Of a stretch of DNA of 9,992 bases, positions 1 through 5,718 are shown one piece after another. This stretch comes from Thermococcaceae archaeon. Its GTDB lineage: Archaea; Methanobacteriota_B; Thermococci; Thermococcales; Thermococcaceae. Under the pieces are notes generated by a model. The model ran no database searches and had not been told where the DNA came from. It worked only from the letters and a program-made list of their open reading frames with translations. Location: positions 1 to 9,992 of the forward strand of contig JAMOPD010000271.1 in the NCBI GenBank assembly GCA_027064745.1, given 5' to 3'. Each line of letters begins with the position of its first letter. The first letter of the stretch is position 1. Made by a program: the position numbers and the translations under genes.

Positions 1-301
1 CCAATTGTTCTTTTATATTCGGACCTCGCCTTTTATCCAACCCTATTTCTCCAAGCCCAAAAATGCTATTCCGATATCTTTCTAACACTTCCCTTATTTT
101 CCCTATATCCAATCCCTCCACATACCAAGGATGTGCTCCAAGAAAGAGATAAATATCACCCTTAAATTCTCTGTCCATATTGAGAATTGAAAGACATTCG
201 GTAACTGAAACTGTACACAAAATTCCATTAACTTCTACAAGCGTTGGATTACCATTTCTACTCAAGGAAAAATGGAAATGAGAATCCCAAACTTCTTCCA
301 T
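1..301 (-). CDS. TatD-family metal-dependent hydrolase, N-terminal part (cut by window edge)
   Basis: Translating the minus strand from an ATG at 301 gives 100 open codons that run off the left edge. TatD-family proteins are metal-dependent hydrolases of the amidohydrolase fold, several of them DNases; complete members are usually about 250-260 residues, so well over half is missing here. The family signature is visible: an HxH metal-binding pair in DSHFHF (H8, H10), a GAHPWY segment (H57, P58) equivalent to the usual G-x-HP, and GLGEIGLD with the metal-ligand glutamate at E85. The gene begins 5 nt after the lipoprotein stop. Its ribosome binding site is weak: AAAGG lies only 2 nt from the ATG, so it may depend on translational coupling to the upstream gene. 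It has no obvious role in chemotaxis and is probably a housekeeping passenger at the operon end. The family assignment is confident; the substrate cannot be told from this part. Confidence 0.85.
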   Translation of the reverse strand, partial: MEEVWDSHFHFSLSRNGNPTLVEVNGILCTVSVTECLSILNMDREFKGDIYLFLGAHPWYVEGLDIGKIREVLERYRNSIFGLGEIGLDKRRGPNIKEQL

Positions 302-306
302 TGCCT

Positions 307-906
307 TTAAAAGAAGCACTGGACTATATCCCAAGCAACAAAATCCAAGAAAATATCTAATTTTATTTTCACCCTCTCCCAACCAAGAGGCCTCTTTTTC
401 CAATCAAATAAGCTGCTATACCGTTTCATACGAGCAATGGTATATTTATTCCCCGAATGATAACTTTGATGTCCAGCACATAAGTCCACATCTGGATTGA
501 CTAAAGGATACAACTGAGCATCTATAGATAATGCTAACGGTTCACGAGAAAAATCAGACAAATATCCAATAACAAAACCATCTCCACCTAACTGTTCTGT
601 TAATTTCTCTGCCTTCTTCTTATCAATCAAGTAATCTACATTTCCTAAGGCCTCTTTAACTATTTCAGGATGAACAATATATAATTTTCGTCGTTTTATC
701 AGATATTTTATAAATGAACGGTAAACTCTATCCCTTACCTCAACAGGGACCGTTTTATCATACCCAAAAGGGAATACAACTACCCTATCTATAGTATAGG
801 AAACCTCAGGTGGATTAGGTAAAGGAAGGGACTGATCTGTCCTATGAACACACCCCGCACCAAATAATAAAAACGGAAAGAAAAACAAAACAATCCGTCT
901 AACCAT
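307..906 (-). CDS. Putative outer-envelope lipoprotein of unknown function in the che operon
   Basis: This encodes 199 residues. The N-terminus is a lipoprotein signal peptide: MVRR, a hydrophobic stretch at residues 5-16, then GAGC with the presumed lipidated C19. The -3 position is Gly, a less usual lipobox. The mature part starts with a proline-rich spacer (about 28-33), then a beta-strand-like DRVVVFPFGY (40-49), a basic helical region (56-75) and a GGDGFVIGYL segment (107-116). This order is reminiscent of the CsgG/LpoB-like class of periplasmic lipoproteins, but I do not recognise a named family. The C-terminus is rich in aromatic residues (DIFLDFVAWDIVQCFF). The ATG at 906 overlaps the end of cheY by 8 nt and has AGAAGG 6 nt upstream, so the start is well supported and translation is probably coupled to cheY. 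Its position suggests an envelope component connected with the flagellum or the receptors, which is inference only. Confidence 0.75.
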   Translation of the reverse strand: MVRRIVLFFFPFLLFGAGCVHRTDQSLPLPNPPEVSYTIDRVVVFPFGYDKTVPVEVRDRVYRSFIKYLIKRRKLYIVHPEIVKEALGNVDYLIDKKKAEKLTEQLGGDGFVIGYLSDFSREPLALSIDAQLYPLVNPDVDLCAGHQSYHSGNKYTIARMKRYSSLFDWKKRPLGWERVKIKLDIFLDFVAWDIVQCFF

Positions 907-1267
907 TCATTACCTTCTCTATCTTCTCTTTTAATATGTCTGGCGTAAATGGCTTAACTATATAATCATTCACTCCTAACTGCAAAGCCTCCATGACCTC
1001 ATTTTTTTCTGCCTCTGTAGTCACCATTATAACAGGCACTGTACCAAACTTATCAGAGGCTCTTATTGATTTCACCAAAGTAATCCCATCCATCTCCGGC
1101 ATATTCCAATCTGTCAAGACAAGAGAGATATCCCCTTCTTTAAGCTTGGTAAGTGCATCAATACCATTTTCTGCCTCAACTACATCTGTATACCCTATAC
1201 GTTCTAAGGTGTTTTTGACTATTCTTCGAATCGTAGCAGAGTCATCAACTACTAATACCTTTGGCAT
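899..1267 (-). CDS. cheY: CheY, chemotaxis response regulator (flagellar-switch type)
   Basis: This is a 122-residue single receiver domain with no output domain. All phosphorylation residues are present: the acidic pair D8/D9, phospho-acceptor D53 in TDWNMPEMDG, T83/T84, and K105 in YIVKPFT. The switch aromatic Y102 matches the E. coli CheY tyrosine at position 106, and the D53 loop is almost identical to E. coli CheY. This suggests a true motor-binding CheY phosphorylated by the CheA at 4447-2507. The ATG at 1267 lies inside the end of the FliY-like gene (23-nt overlap) and has GGAGG 9 nt upstream, so start and coupling are clear. Being joined to a gene for a predicted CheY-P phosphatase suggests that signal and signal-terminating enzyme are made together. 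It is the more E. coli-like of the two CheY-type proteins in the window. Confidence 0.93.
   Translation of the reverse strand: MPKVLVVDDSATIRRIVKNTLERIGYTDVVEAENGIDALTKLKEGDISLVLTDWNMPEMDGITLVKSIRASDKFGTVPVIMVTTEAEKNEVMEALQLGVNDYIVKPFTPDILKEKIEKVMNG
913..918 (-). promoter_or_regulatory. Ribosome binding site of the lipoprotein gene, inside cheY
   Basis: On the minus strand AGAAGG stands 6 nt upstream of the ATG at 906, within the last codons of cheY. The spacing is ideal and supports the start that overlaps cheY by 8 nt. Ribosomes finishing cheY at 899 could re-initiate here. Confidence 0.7.
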
Positions 1268-2135
1268 AATCCTTAACCTCCGTTATTCTAACCCCAAACC
1301 TCTCCCCCACAACAACCACCTGAGCCATAGCAATAACTTTCTGCTTATAAACCAACTCCACAGGTTGAGACACATATTGAGGAAATTCAATCACATCACC
1401 AGGATTAATATCCCAAAGATCCTGAAAAACCATTTTCTTATTTGCCAATCTAACAGCTACTTCAACCATTATATCAGGAATCAACTCATCTTCTTCGGTC
1501 TTTTGCTGTCTTTCTTCCTCCTTTTTTTCCTTTTTTTCCTGTTTTTCCTGTTTTGCTCTCTTCTCAAACTGTTCTAATTGCGCATCCAATTCCCCTAACA
1601 TATCCGAAGCTAACTTATTACCCAACTCCACTGGAACCAAATGCCAAAAACGAGAATCAACCTGTCCACCATTTAGTTTAAGCTGTATCTCAATAAAAAC
1701 AACATCATCTTCAAATGGGGGCCTTTCTTCAAGAACAGCCTGAGCCGAACAGGAAAGATTACTCCTGGATATCAACATCGCTAAACTCTCGTTAATTCCT
1801 TCAGCAATTTCTTGCCCAATAAACATCATAGCTGAGTCAAAATTATCAGCCTTACCTTGTGCGATAAGTGCATCCGTCAAAACTGATATATCCGACTTAG
1901 AAAAAATAAAGGCCATCTCTCCTCCATAGTCGCCTGTATAAGCGAGCACTATCCCTACCTTTTCCTCGGCAGGGATTTTATTAATAGCTTCCCCCATAGA
2001 GAATTCTTCTGCTTTAGGTTTTATCATCTTTACCTGAATACCAGAACTCTTTTCCAAACGAACAGCCGCAGCACCCAAGGTTATATTATCCAACTCACAC
2101 AAGGCATCTAAGTGTTCAGGAGAGACCTTTCCCAT
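1245..2135 (-). CDS. fliY: CheC-FliN fusion, FliY-type flagellar switch protein / CheY-P phosphatase
   Basis: This encodes 296 residues in two domains. Residues 1-186 are CheC-like, with two half-sites: D10-x3-E14-x2-N17-x22-P40, which fits the CheC/FliY phosphatase motif exactly, and E112-x2-N115, which lacks the preceding D/S (Q108) and has its proline one residue late (P139). Residues 187-217 are a highly charged Lys/Glu linker. Residues 218-290 are a FliN/SpoA domain: IPDIMVEVAVRLA, a core with DINPGDVIEF, then VVVVGERFGVRITEV, closely like the FliN C-terminus. FliN domains build the flagellar C-ring, so the product should place CheY-P phosphatase activity at the switch. The N-terminus goes straight into the CheC fold without the FliM-like CheY-binding peptide and spacer of Bacillus FliY. 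The start at 2135 is 1 nt after the pilZ stop. The end overlaps cheY by 23 nt. No CheZ is seen, so this may be the main phosphatase. Confidence 0.88.
   Translation of the reverse strand: MGKVSPEHLDALCELDNITLGAAAVRLEKSSGIQVKMIKPKAEEFSMGEAINKIPAEEKVGIVLAYTGDYGGEMAFIFSKSDISVLTDALIAQGKADNFDSAMMFIGQEIAEGINESLAMLISRSNLSCSAQAVLEERPPFEDDVVFIEIQLKLNGGQVDSRFWHLVPVELGNKLASDMLGELDAQLEQFEKRAKQEKQEKKEKKEEERQQKTEEDELIPDIMVEVAVRLANKKMVFQDLWDINPGDVIEFPQYVSQPVELVYKQKVIAMAQVVVVGERFGVRITEVKDYAKGISS
1277..1281 (-). promoter_or_regulatory. Ribosome binding site of cheY, inside the fliY-like gene
   Basis: GGAGG on the minus strand, 9 nt upstream of the cheY ATG at 1267, followed by a second AGGA closer in. It lies in codons for the end of the FliN domain and fixes the cheY start despite the 23-nt gene overlap. 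Confidence 0.75.
1521..1536 (-). promoter_or_regulatory. Two tandem A_AAA_AAG heptamers, possible -1 frameshift site
   Basis: In the zero frame of the fliY-like gene, codons 200-205 read GAA AAA AAG GAA AAA AAG, giving A_AAA_AAG at 1530-1536 and again at 1521-1527. This is the heptamer used in E. coli dnaX. A -1 slip at either one leads to a TGA at 1488-1486, giving a protein of about 215 residues with the CheC domain but no FliN domain. No clear downstream stem-loop was seen, and only AGGA-type sequence stands upstream. Single copies of the heptamer also occur in cheR, so chance is a real alternative. Confidence 0.25.
1521..1556 (-). repeat. Four tandem 9-nt units coding the Lys/Glu linker of the CheC-FliN protein
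   Basis: On the plus strand the units are ctttttttc, ctttttttc, ctgtttttc and ctgttttgc, head to tail. On the coding strand they read as Lys-Gln-Glu or Lys-Lys-Glu triplets between the CheC and FliN domains. Two identical units each carry a run of seven A on the coding strand. Because the unit is a multiple of three, gain or loss of a unit would change linker length without breaking the frame. The same segment holds two slippery heptamers. Confidence 0.8.
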
Positions 2136-2136
2136 C

Positions 2137-2523
2137 TTACTTCATCCGCTTAACCTTTCTCAAAACATACTCCAGCAGGTCCTCTTGGTGTCTGGTATAG
2201 ATATCAACAAATTTGACCGCTATACAATGTTGACCATTACTATTTTCCCACTGCCTCACTACCTTTGCCAGAGATACTACTGGACCAAAGAACTGCCTTT
2301 CCGGGAAGGCCCTATGATAATCTGGGATATGCAACTCAATCTTTAGGACATCTTCATCAGCTACCGGCCCCTCAGCTATAAAAGCAACCCCACCCGCACT
2401 AACATCGATAATCTTACCTTCTTTCATTTTACTCCGAATCGGAATTTCTAAGACCTGATATCTTAACTTCACTTGGGATGGAACTCTTACATATTTTCTT
2501 TTTTCTTCAATCGCCACGACCAC
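2137..2523 (-). CDS. Stand-alone PilZ domain protein, predicted cyclic-di-GMP receptor
   Basis: This encodes 128 residues consisting essentially of one PilZ domain. Both ligand motifs are intact: RxxxR as R9-K-Y-V-R13, and D/NxSxxG as D40-V-S42-A-G-G45, so cyclic-di-GMP binding is expected from the family. There is no N-terminal YcgR-like domain and no enzyme domain, so the effect must be through a partner. Its place between cheA and the CheC-FliN gene suggests that it acts on CheA, the receptor array or the flagellar switch, linking the second messenger to swimming; this is inference. The start is a GTG at 2523, inside the last codons of cheA (17-nt overlap), with GGAGG 5 nt upstream. A second in-frame GTG at 2517 (11-nt spacing) would shorten it by two residues and cannot be excluded. 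The stop is 1 nt before the next gene. Confidence 0.92.
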   Translation of the reverse strand: MVVAIEEKRKYVRVPSQVKLRYQVLEIPIRSKMKEGKIIDVSAGGVAFIAEGPVADEDVLKIELHIPDYHRAFPERQFFGPVVSLAKVVRQWENSNGQHCIAVKFVDIYTRHQEDLLEYVLRKVKRMK

Positions 2524-4447
2524 AACTACCTCCTACATGGGCAGACGCCACCTTCCTCACAGTGTGTGCCGAAAGCTGCATGATCCCGGCAATATCCAGG
2601 ATCAAGCATACCCGCCCATCGCCCATAATCGTTGCCCCAGCAATTCCGGGGATATTGGTGAGATACCCTCCTAACGATTTTATTACTACTTCTTGTTGTC
2701 CAAGCAAATCAGAAACTAATAATCCAAGCCTTTTTTCCGCTACACCTATTATAACAACATAATGTCGTGCTGTCTCTTCTATTTTCTCAGGTTCCCCAAA
2801 TATTTCTTCCAAGCACATTAACGGAATCACCATATCCCTGACTTTAACCACAGCTTGCTGATCAATTGTATAGACCTGCCCTTCCTCTATATGAATTATC
2901 TCCTGAACCGACGCAAGGGGAATAGCATAAATCTCCTGATTGGACAAGACCATCAACGCTTGGATAATCGCCAAGGTAAGCGGTAATTTTATTCTTAGAG
3001 TAGTCCCCTTACCAACCTCTGTCTCCATCTCTATAATACCATTAAGCTTTTCTATGTTAGTCTTAACCACATCCATACCTACTCCTCGCCCAGAAACATC
3101 GGTAATTCTTTCAGCAGTAGAAAAACCTGGCATAAATATCAAATTGAGAATATCTGTTTCCCCCATATGTTGAAGGTCTTCTTCCTTTATAATCCCTTTT
3201 TCTAATGCCTTCCTCGCTACCTTTTGAACATCTATCCCTCTTCCATCATCTGTAACCTCTATAACAATATGATCACCCTCTTGGTAGGCAGATAAAATAA
3301 TTGTCCCTCGTCGCGGTTTTCCCAATCGTTCTCTTTCATCAGGTGGCTCTATCCCATGATCTACGGCATTTCTTAATATATGAATCAAAGGATCGCCTAT
3401 GTGTTCTATTACGGATTTGTCCAACTCTGTATCTTCACCATGAATGACCAAATCAATTTCCTTTTTCATCTCTCTACATAAATCCCTAACCATCCTTGGA
3501 AATTTATTAAAAACCCGCTGGATGGGAAGCATCCTCGTCTTCATAACCGATAACTGCATTTCAGTAGTTACAAAGCCCAATTGAACCAAGGCATTATTAA
3601 AGGCATCCACTAAACTTGTATCTTCAACCTGAGCATCTATTTTCTCAGCAAGTTGTCCCAATCTGTTTCTTACCAATACTAATTCACCAACTAAATTCAT
3701 CAAGACATCTAACCTTCTAACATCTACCCTTATTGTTTCATCAATAGATGAAACTCCTGAAGCTCTCTTGGGTTGATTCTGAGCTTTGGTCTTACTGCTC
3801 TCTGACTGGGTTACTGATTTTGCAGCCGAATCCGGTTGAGATTGTTCTTTCTTATTATCTCCCTCGCTTTCAGAAACAACCTCTTCACGTCCCGAACCTA
3901 ATTTATCTTCTTTTCTCTCTTCTTGTTCCTCTACCCGAGACTCCTTCTCACTTTCACCTACCTTTAAAGCCTCTTCATCTCTCACTGTAGCGATAGAGCC
4001 TTTTTCCTTTTGTTCCTTCTGTTCCTCTTTTTCCGTGGTCTCCTTCTTCTCTTGCTCGATTTCCTCTTCCGTTTTACCTTCCAAGATCGCCTTTAGCTTT
4101 GCTTCCACATCTGAAACATCTACTGTCCCCGAGGTGCCATTTCTCACTTCATCAAGCAACAACTTCAACTTATCAACCGACTCCAATATAACATCCATTA
4201 TCGTTGGAGTAACCACCATTTCACCTTTTCTCAATTTATTCAAAACATCCTCCATGTGATGAGTAAGTTGAGAAATCTGAGTAAAACCTAAAAAACCTGA
4301 ACTTCCCTTTATCGTATGTGCTGCTCGAAAGATTCTATTTAATAGATCCAAATCATCCGGTCTTTCCTCAAGAGCAACTAAGTCCTGATCCAGCTGTTCC
4401 AATAGTTCTGTTGATTCGATTAAGAATTCTTGAATTATCTCATCCAT
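2507..4447 (-). CDS. cheA: CheA, chemotaxis sensor histidine kinase
   Basis: This 646-residue kinase passes receptor signals to CheY and CheB. The P1/Hpt domain (about 1-105) carries the phospho-accepting H44 in AAHTIKGSSGFLG. Residues about 125-232 are a long Glu/Lys/Ser-rich linker with no recognisable P2 CheY-binding domain. The P3 dimerisation helices follow (about 235-305, including LMNLVGELVLVRNRL), then the P4 ATPase: N-box HILRNAVDHGIE (N360, H364), G1 box DDGRGID (about 400-406), F box GFSTAE (441-446) and G2 box GRGVGMD (453-459). The P5 CheW-like domain spans about 490-625 and should dock to CheW and receptors. A short Gly/Cys tail (SAHVGGSCGRGD) overlaps the pilZ start by 17 nt. 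The ATG at 4447 has a strong GGGAGGGGAG just upstream and lies 33 nt after the preceding regulator gene, the widest gap in the window. Confidence 0.96.
   Translation of the reverse strand: MDEIIQEFLIESTELLEQLDQDLVALEERPDDLDLLNRIFRAAHTIKGSSGFLGFTQISQLTHHMEDVLNKLRKGEMVVTPTIMDVILESVDKLKLLLDEVRNGTSGTVDVSDVEAKLKAILEGKTEEEIEQEKKETTEKEEQKEQKEKGSIATVRDEEALKVGESEKESRVEEQEERKEDKLGSGREEVVSESEGDNKKEQSQPDSAAKSVTQSESSKTKAQNQPKRASGVSSIDETIRVDVRRLDVLMNLVGELVLVRNRLGQLAEKIDAQVEDTSLVDAFNNALVQLGFVTTEMQLSVMKTRMLPIQRVFNKFPRMVRDLCREMKKEIDLVIHGEDTELDKSVIEHIGDPLIHILRNAVDHGIEPPDERERLGKPRRGTIILSAYQEGDHIVIEVTDDGRGIDVQKVARKALEKGIIKEEDLQHMGETDILNLIFMPGFSTAERITDVSGRGVGMDVVKTNIEKLNGIIEMETEVGKGTTLRIKLPLTLAIIQALMVLSNQEIYAIPLASVQEIIHIEEGQVYTIDQQAVVKVRDMVIPLMCLEEIFGEPEKIEETARHYVVIIGVAEKRLGLLVSDLLGQQEVVIKSLGGYLTNIPGIAGATIMGDGRVCLILDIAGIMQLSAHTVRKVASAHVGGSCGRGD
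2529..2533 (-). promoter_or_regulatory. Ribosome binding site of the pilZ-domain gene, inside cheA
   Basis: GGAGG on the minus strand, 5 nt before the GTG at 2523 and 11 nt before an alternative in-frame GTG at 2517. It sits in the Gly-rich last codons of cheA and decides that the gene begins with GTG, as there is no in-frame ATG near it. Confidence 0.7.
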
Positions 4448-4480
4448 CTCCCCTCCCTATTCTTCACCTGATCCTCAAAA

Positions 4481-4852
4481 TTATTTCTCCGCATTTAAAA
4501 GGCTCCCTATTTTATATAAGATTAAAGAAGGCGGGGCAGGTTTTACCAAATACACATTTGCCCCTGCCTCAAATCCACGCTTTTTATCCTCCTCGCTACC
4601 CTCCGTAGTAAGCATCACAATAGGTATATCGGAATAAACTGGATCCTTTCTAATGGTCCGGATAAGCTCTAATCCATTCATTCGGGGCATATTGAGATCC
4701 GCAATGATAAGATCTATATCTTCTTGGGCCAACTTCTCCAAGGCATCTACCCCATCAACTGCCTCCACTGTCTCATAATCCGCGCTTTTAAGAATGTTAA
4801 TTATCAACTTTCTTACGGTTGACGAATCGTCCACTACCAATATCTTCGCCAT
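4481..4852 (-). CDS. CheY-like single-domain response regulator next to cheA
   Basis: This 123-residue receiver domain has no effector domain. It has the acidic pair D8/D9, phospho-acceptor D52 in ADLNMPRMNG, T82/T83 and K104. The aromatic switch position is Y101 in VYLVKP, but the following loop is KPAPPS rather than the KPFT of motor-binding CheY. It is therefore the more divergent of the two CheY-type proteins. As the direct upstream neighbour of cheA it is presumably a CheA substrate. It may be a phosphate sink, a regulator of a non-flagellar output, or a second motor regulator; the sequence does not decide. AGGAGG lies 6 nt before the ATG at 4852, an ideal site. The gene starts 16 nt after cheR. 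Confidence 0.9.
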   Translation of the reverse strand: MAKILVVDDSSTVRKLIINILKSADYETVEAVDGVDALEKLAQEDIDLIIADLNMPRMNGLELIRTIRKDPVYSDIPIVMLTTEGSEEDKKRGFEAGANVYLVKPAPPSLILYKIGSLLNAEK

Positions 4853-4868
4853 AGTTGGCCTCCTGTTT

Positions 4869-5714
4869 TTACTCTTTTTTATACGCTAACGCCCCCGGGA
4901 AATGTACAATCTTAAATGCCCTCGTTATATTATGTAAAGATTCGGAATGCCCGATAATCAAATATCCTGATACTTTCAGTATATCATAGAAATAGTTTAC
5001 CACCTTTTTCTTTACTGCATCGTCAAAATATATCATAACATTTCTACAAAAAATGACGTCCTTTTTTGTAATTCGTCGCATCTGCGTATCATCTGTTAAG
5101 TTCAAAGGATAAAACCGCACCATCTTTTTTATTTCATCTTTTATACGATAATTATCACCCTCTTTAACAAAATATTTATCCAAATACTGTGGAGGAACAT
5201 TCCTTAAGGTATATGAATTATATATACCCTCTCGTGCTTGAGCTAAAGCGGCCTCACTTAGATCTCCTGCTTCTATCATCACCCTCCAATCCTTGGCTTT
5301 AGTATCGATAAACTCTTTACAAACCATAGCCAAGGTATAGGGTTCCTCGCCCGTTGAACATCCTGCACTCAGTATTGTAATTGTCTTAAACGTCTGTTTA
5401 TCAGGAAGATTAACAAGCTCTGGAAGTATGTTATTCTTGAAAGCATCTATTTGAGGTTTATTTCGGAAGAAACTGGTTTCGTTAATAGTAATAGCATTAA
5501 AGAGATACTTCAACTCTTCCTTATAGTCTTTGGAATACATGAGAAAATATGCATATTCATTAAAATCACGAAACCCTCTTTCTTTTATTCTTTCAAGGAT
5601 CTTAGTTTCCATTAAATACTTCTTTTGATCACTAAAATAGATCCCACTCTTCTCATATATAAAGTCCCGCAATGACTTAAATGTTTTATCATCCATCGTA
5701 AGTGTAGTTACCAT
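4869..5714 (-). CDS. cheR: CheR, chemoreceptor glutamate methyltransferase
   Basis: This 281-residue protein has the usual CheR length. The N-terminal helical domain (about 8-75) precedes the S-adenosylmethionine-dependent methyltransferase domain. Family landmarks are NETSFFR (78-84), the SAM-binding loop SAGCSTGEEPY (116-126), D151 in EAGDLSE, NLT (205-207), FCRNVMIYFD (222-231) and GHSESL (255-260). It should methylate glutamates on the receptor encoded at the start of this operon, setting adaptation with CheB. The gene starts 4 nt after the HDOD stop. GAGG is 8 nt before the ATG at 5714, a weaker site than its neighbours have, so coupling to the HDOD gene is likely. No TPR or other extra domain is fused. 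Confidence 0.96.
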   Translation of the reverse strand: MVTTLTMDDKTFKSLRDFIYEKSGIYFSDQKKYLMETKILERIKERGFRDFNEYAYFLMYSKDYKEELKYLFNAITINETSFFRNKPQIDAFKNNILPELVNLPDKQTFKTITILSAGCSTGEEPYTLAMVCKEFIDTKAKDWRVMIEAGDLSEAALAQAREGIYNSYTLRNVPPQYLDKYFVKEGDNYRIKDEIKKMVRFYPLNLTDDTQMRRITKKDVIFCRNVMIYFDDAVKKKVVNYFYDILKVSGYLIIGHSESLHNITRAFKIVHFPGALAYKKE

Positions 5715-5718
5715 CTTC

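Noticed and set aside
307..600. Possibility that the odd C-terminal half of the lipoprotein results from a frameshift
   Set aside because: The frame stays open to a stop 5 nt before the next gene, and the end has a plausible alternating hydrophobic pattern. No better continuation is evident in another frame.
1002..1008. A7 run in the second cheY, and another in the receptor gene near 9655-9661, as possible slippage or frameshift sites
   Set aside because: The contexts are A_AAA_AAT, and A_AAA_AAA in the receptor. They are in the middle of single domains, where a shift would only destroy the protein. Such runs are expected in AT-rich coding sequence.
993..1577. A 194-codon open frame on the plus strand with a strongly hydrophobic, Phe/Leu-rich end
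   Set aside because: It is the antisense of cheY and of the Lys/Glu-coding linker of the CheC-FliN gene. Reversed A-rich codons give Phe/Leu runs, and it has no ribosome binding site or family features.
2478..2762. Plus-strand open frame across the cheA/pilZ junction
   Set aside because: It lies antisense to two well-supported genes and its translation has no recognisable domain. Similar shadows occur at 3748-3990, 4035-4259, 4318-4608, 7340-7693 and 8882-9175.
4448..4480. Largest gap (33 nt) between the CheY-like gene and cheA as a promoter or terminator site
   Set aside because: It is too short for both elements and has no hairpin with a T-run and no convincing -35/-10 pair. It holds the purine-rich ribosome binding site of cheA.
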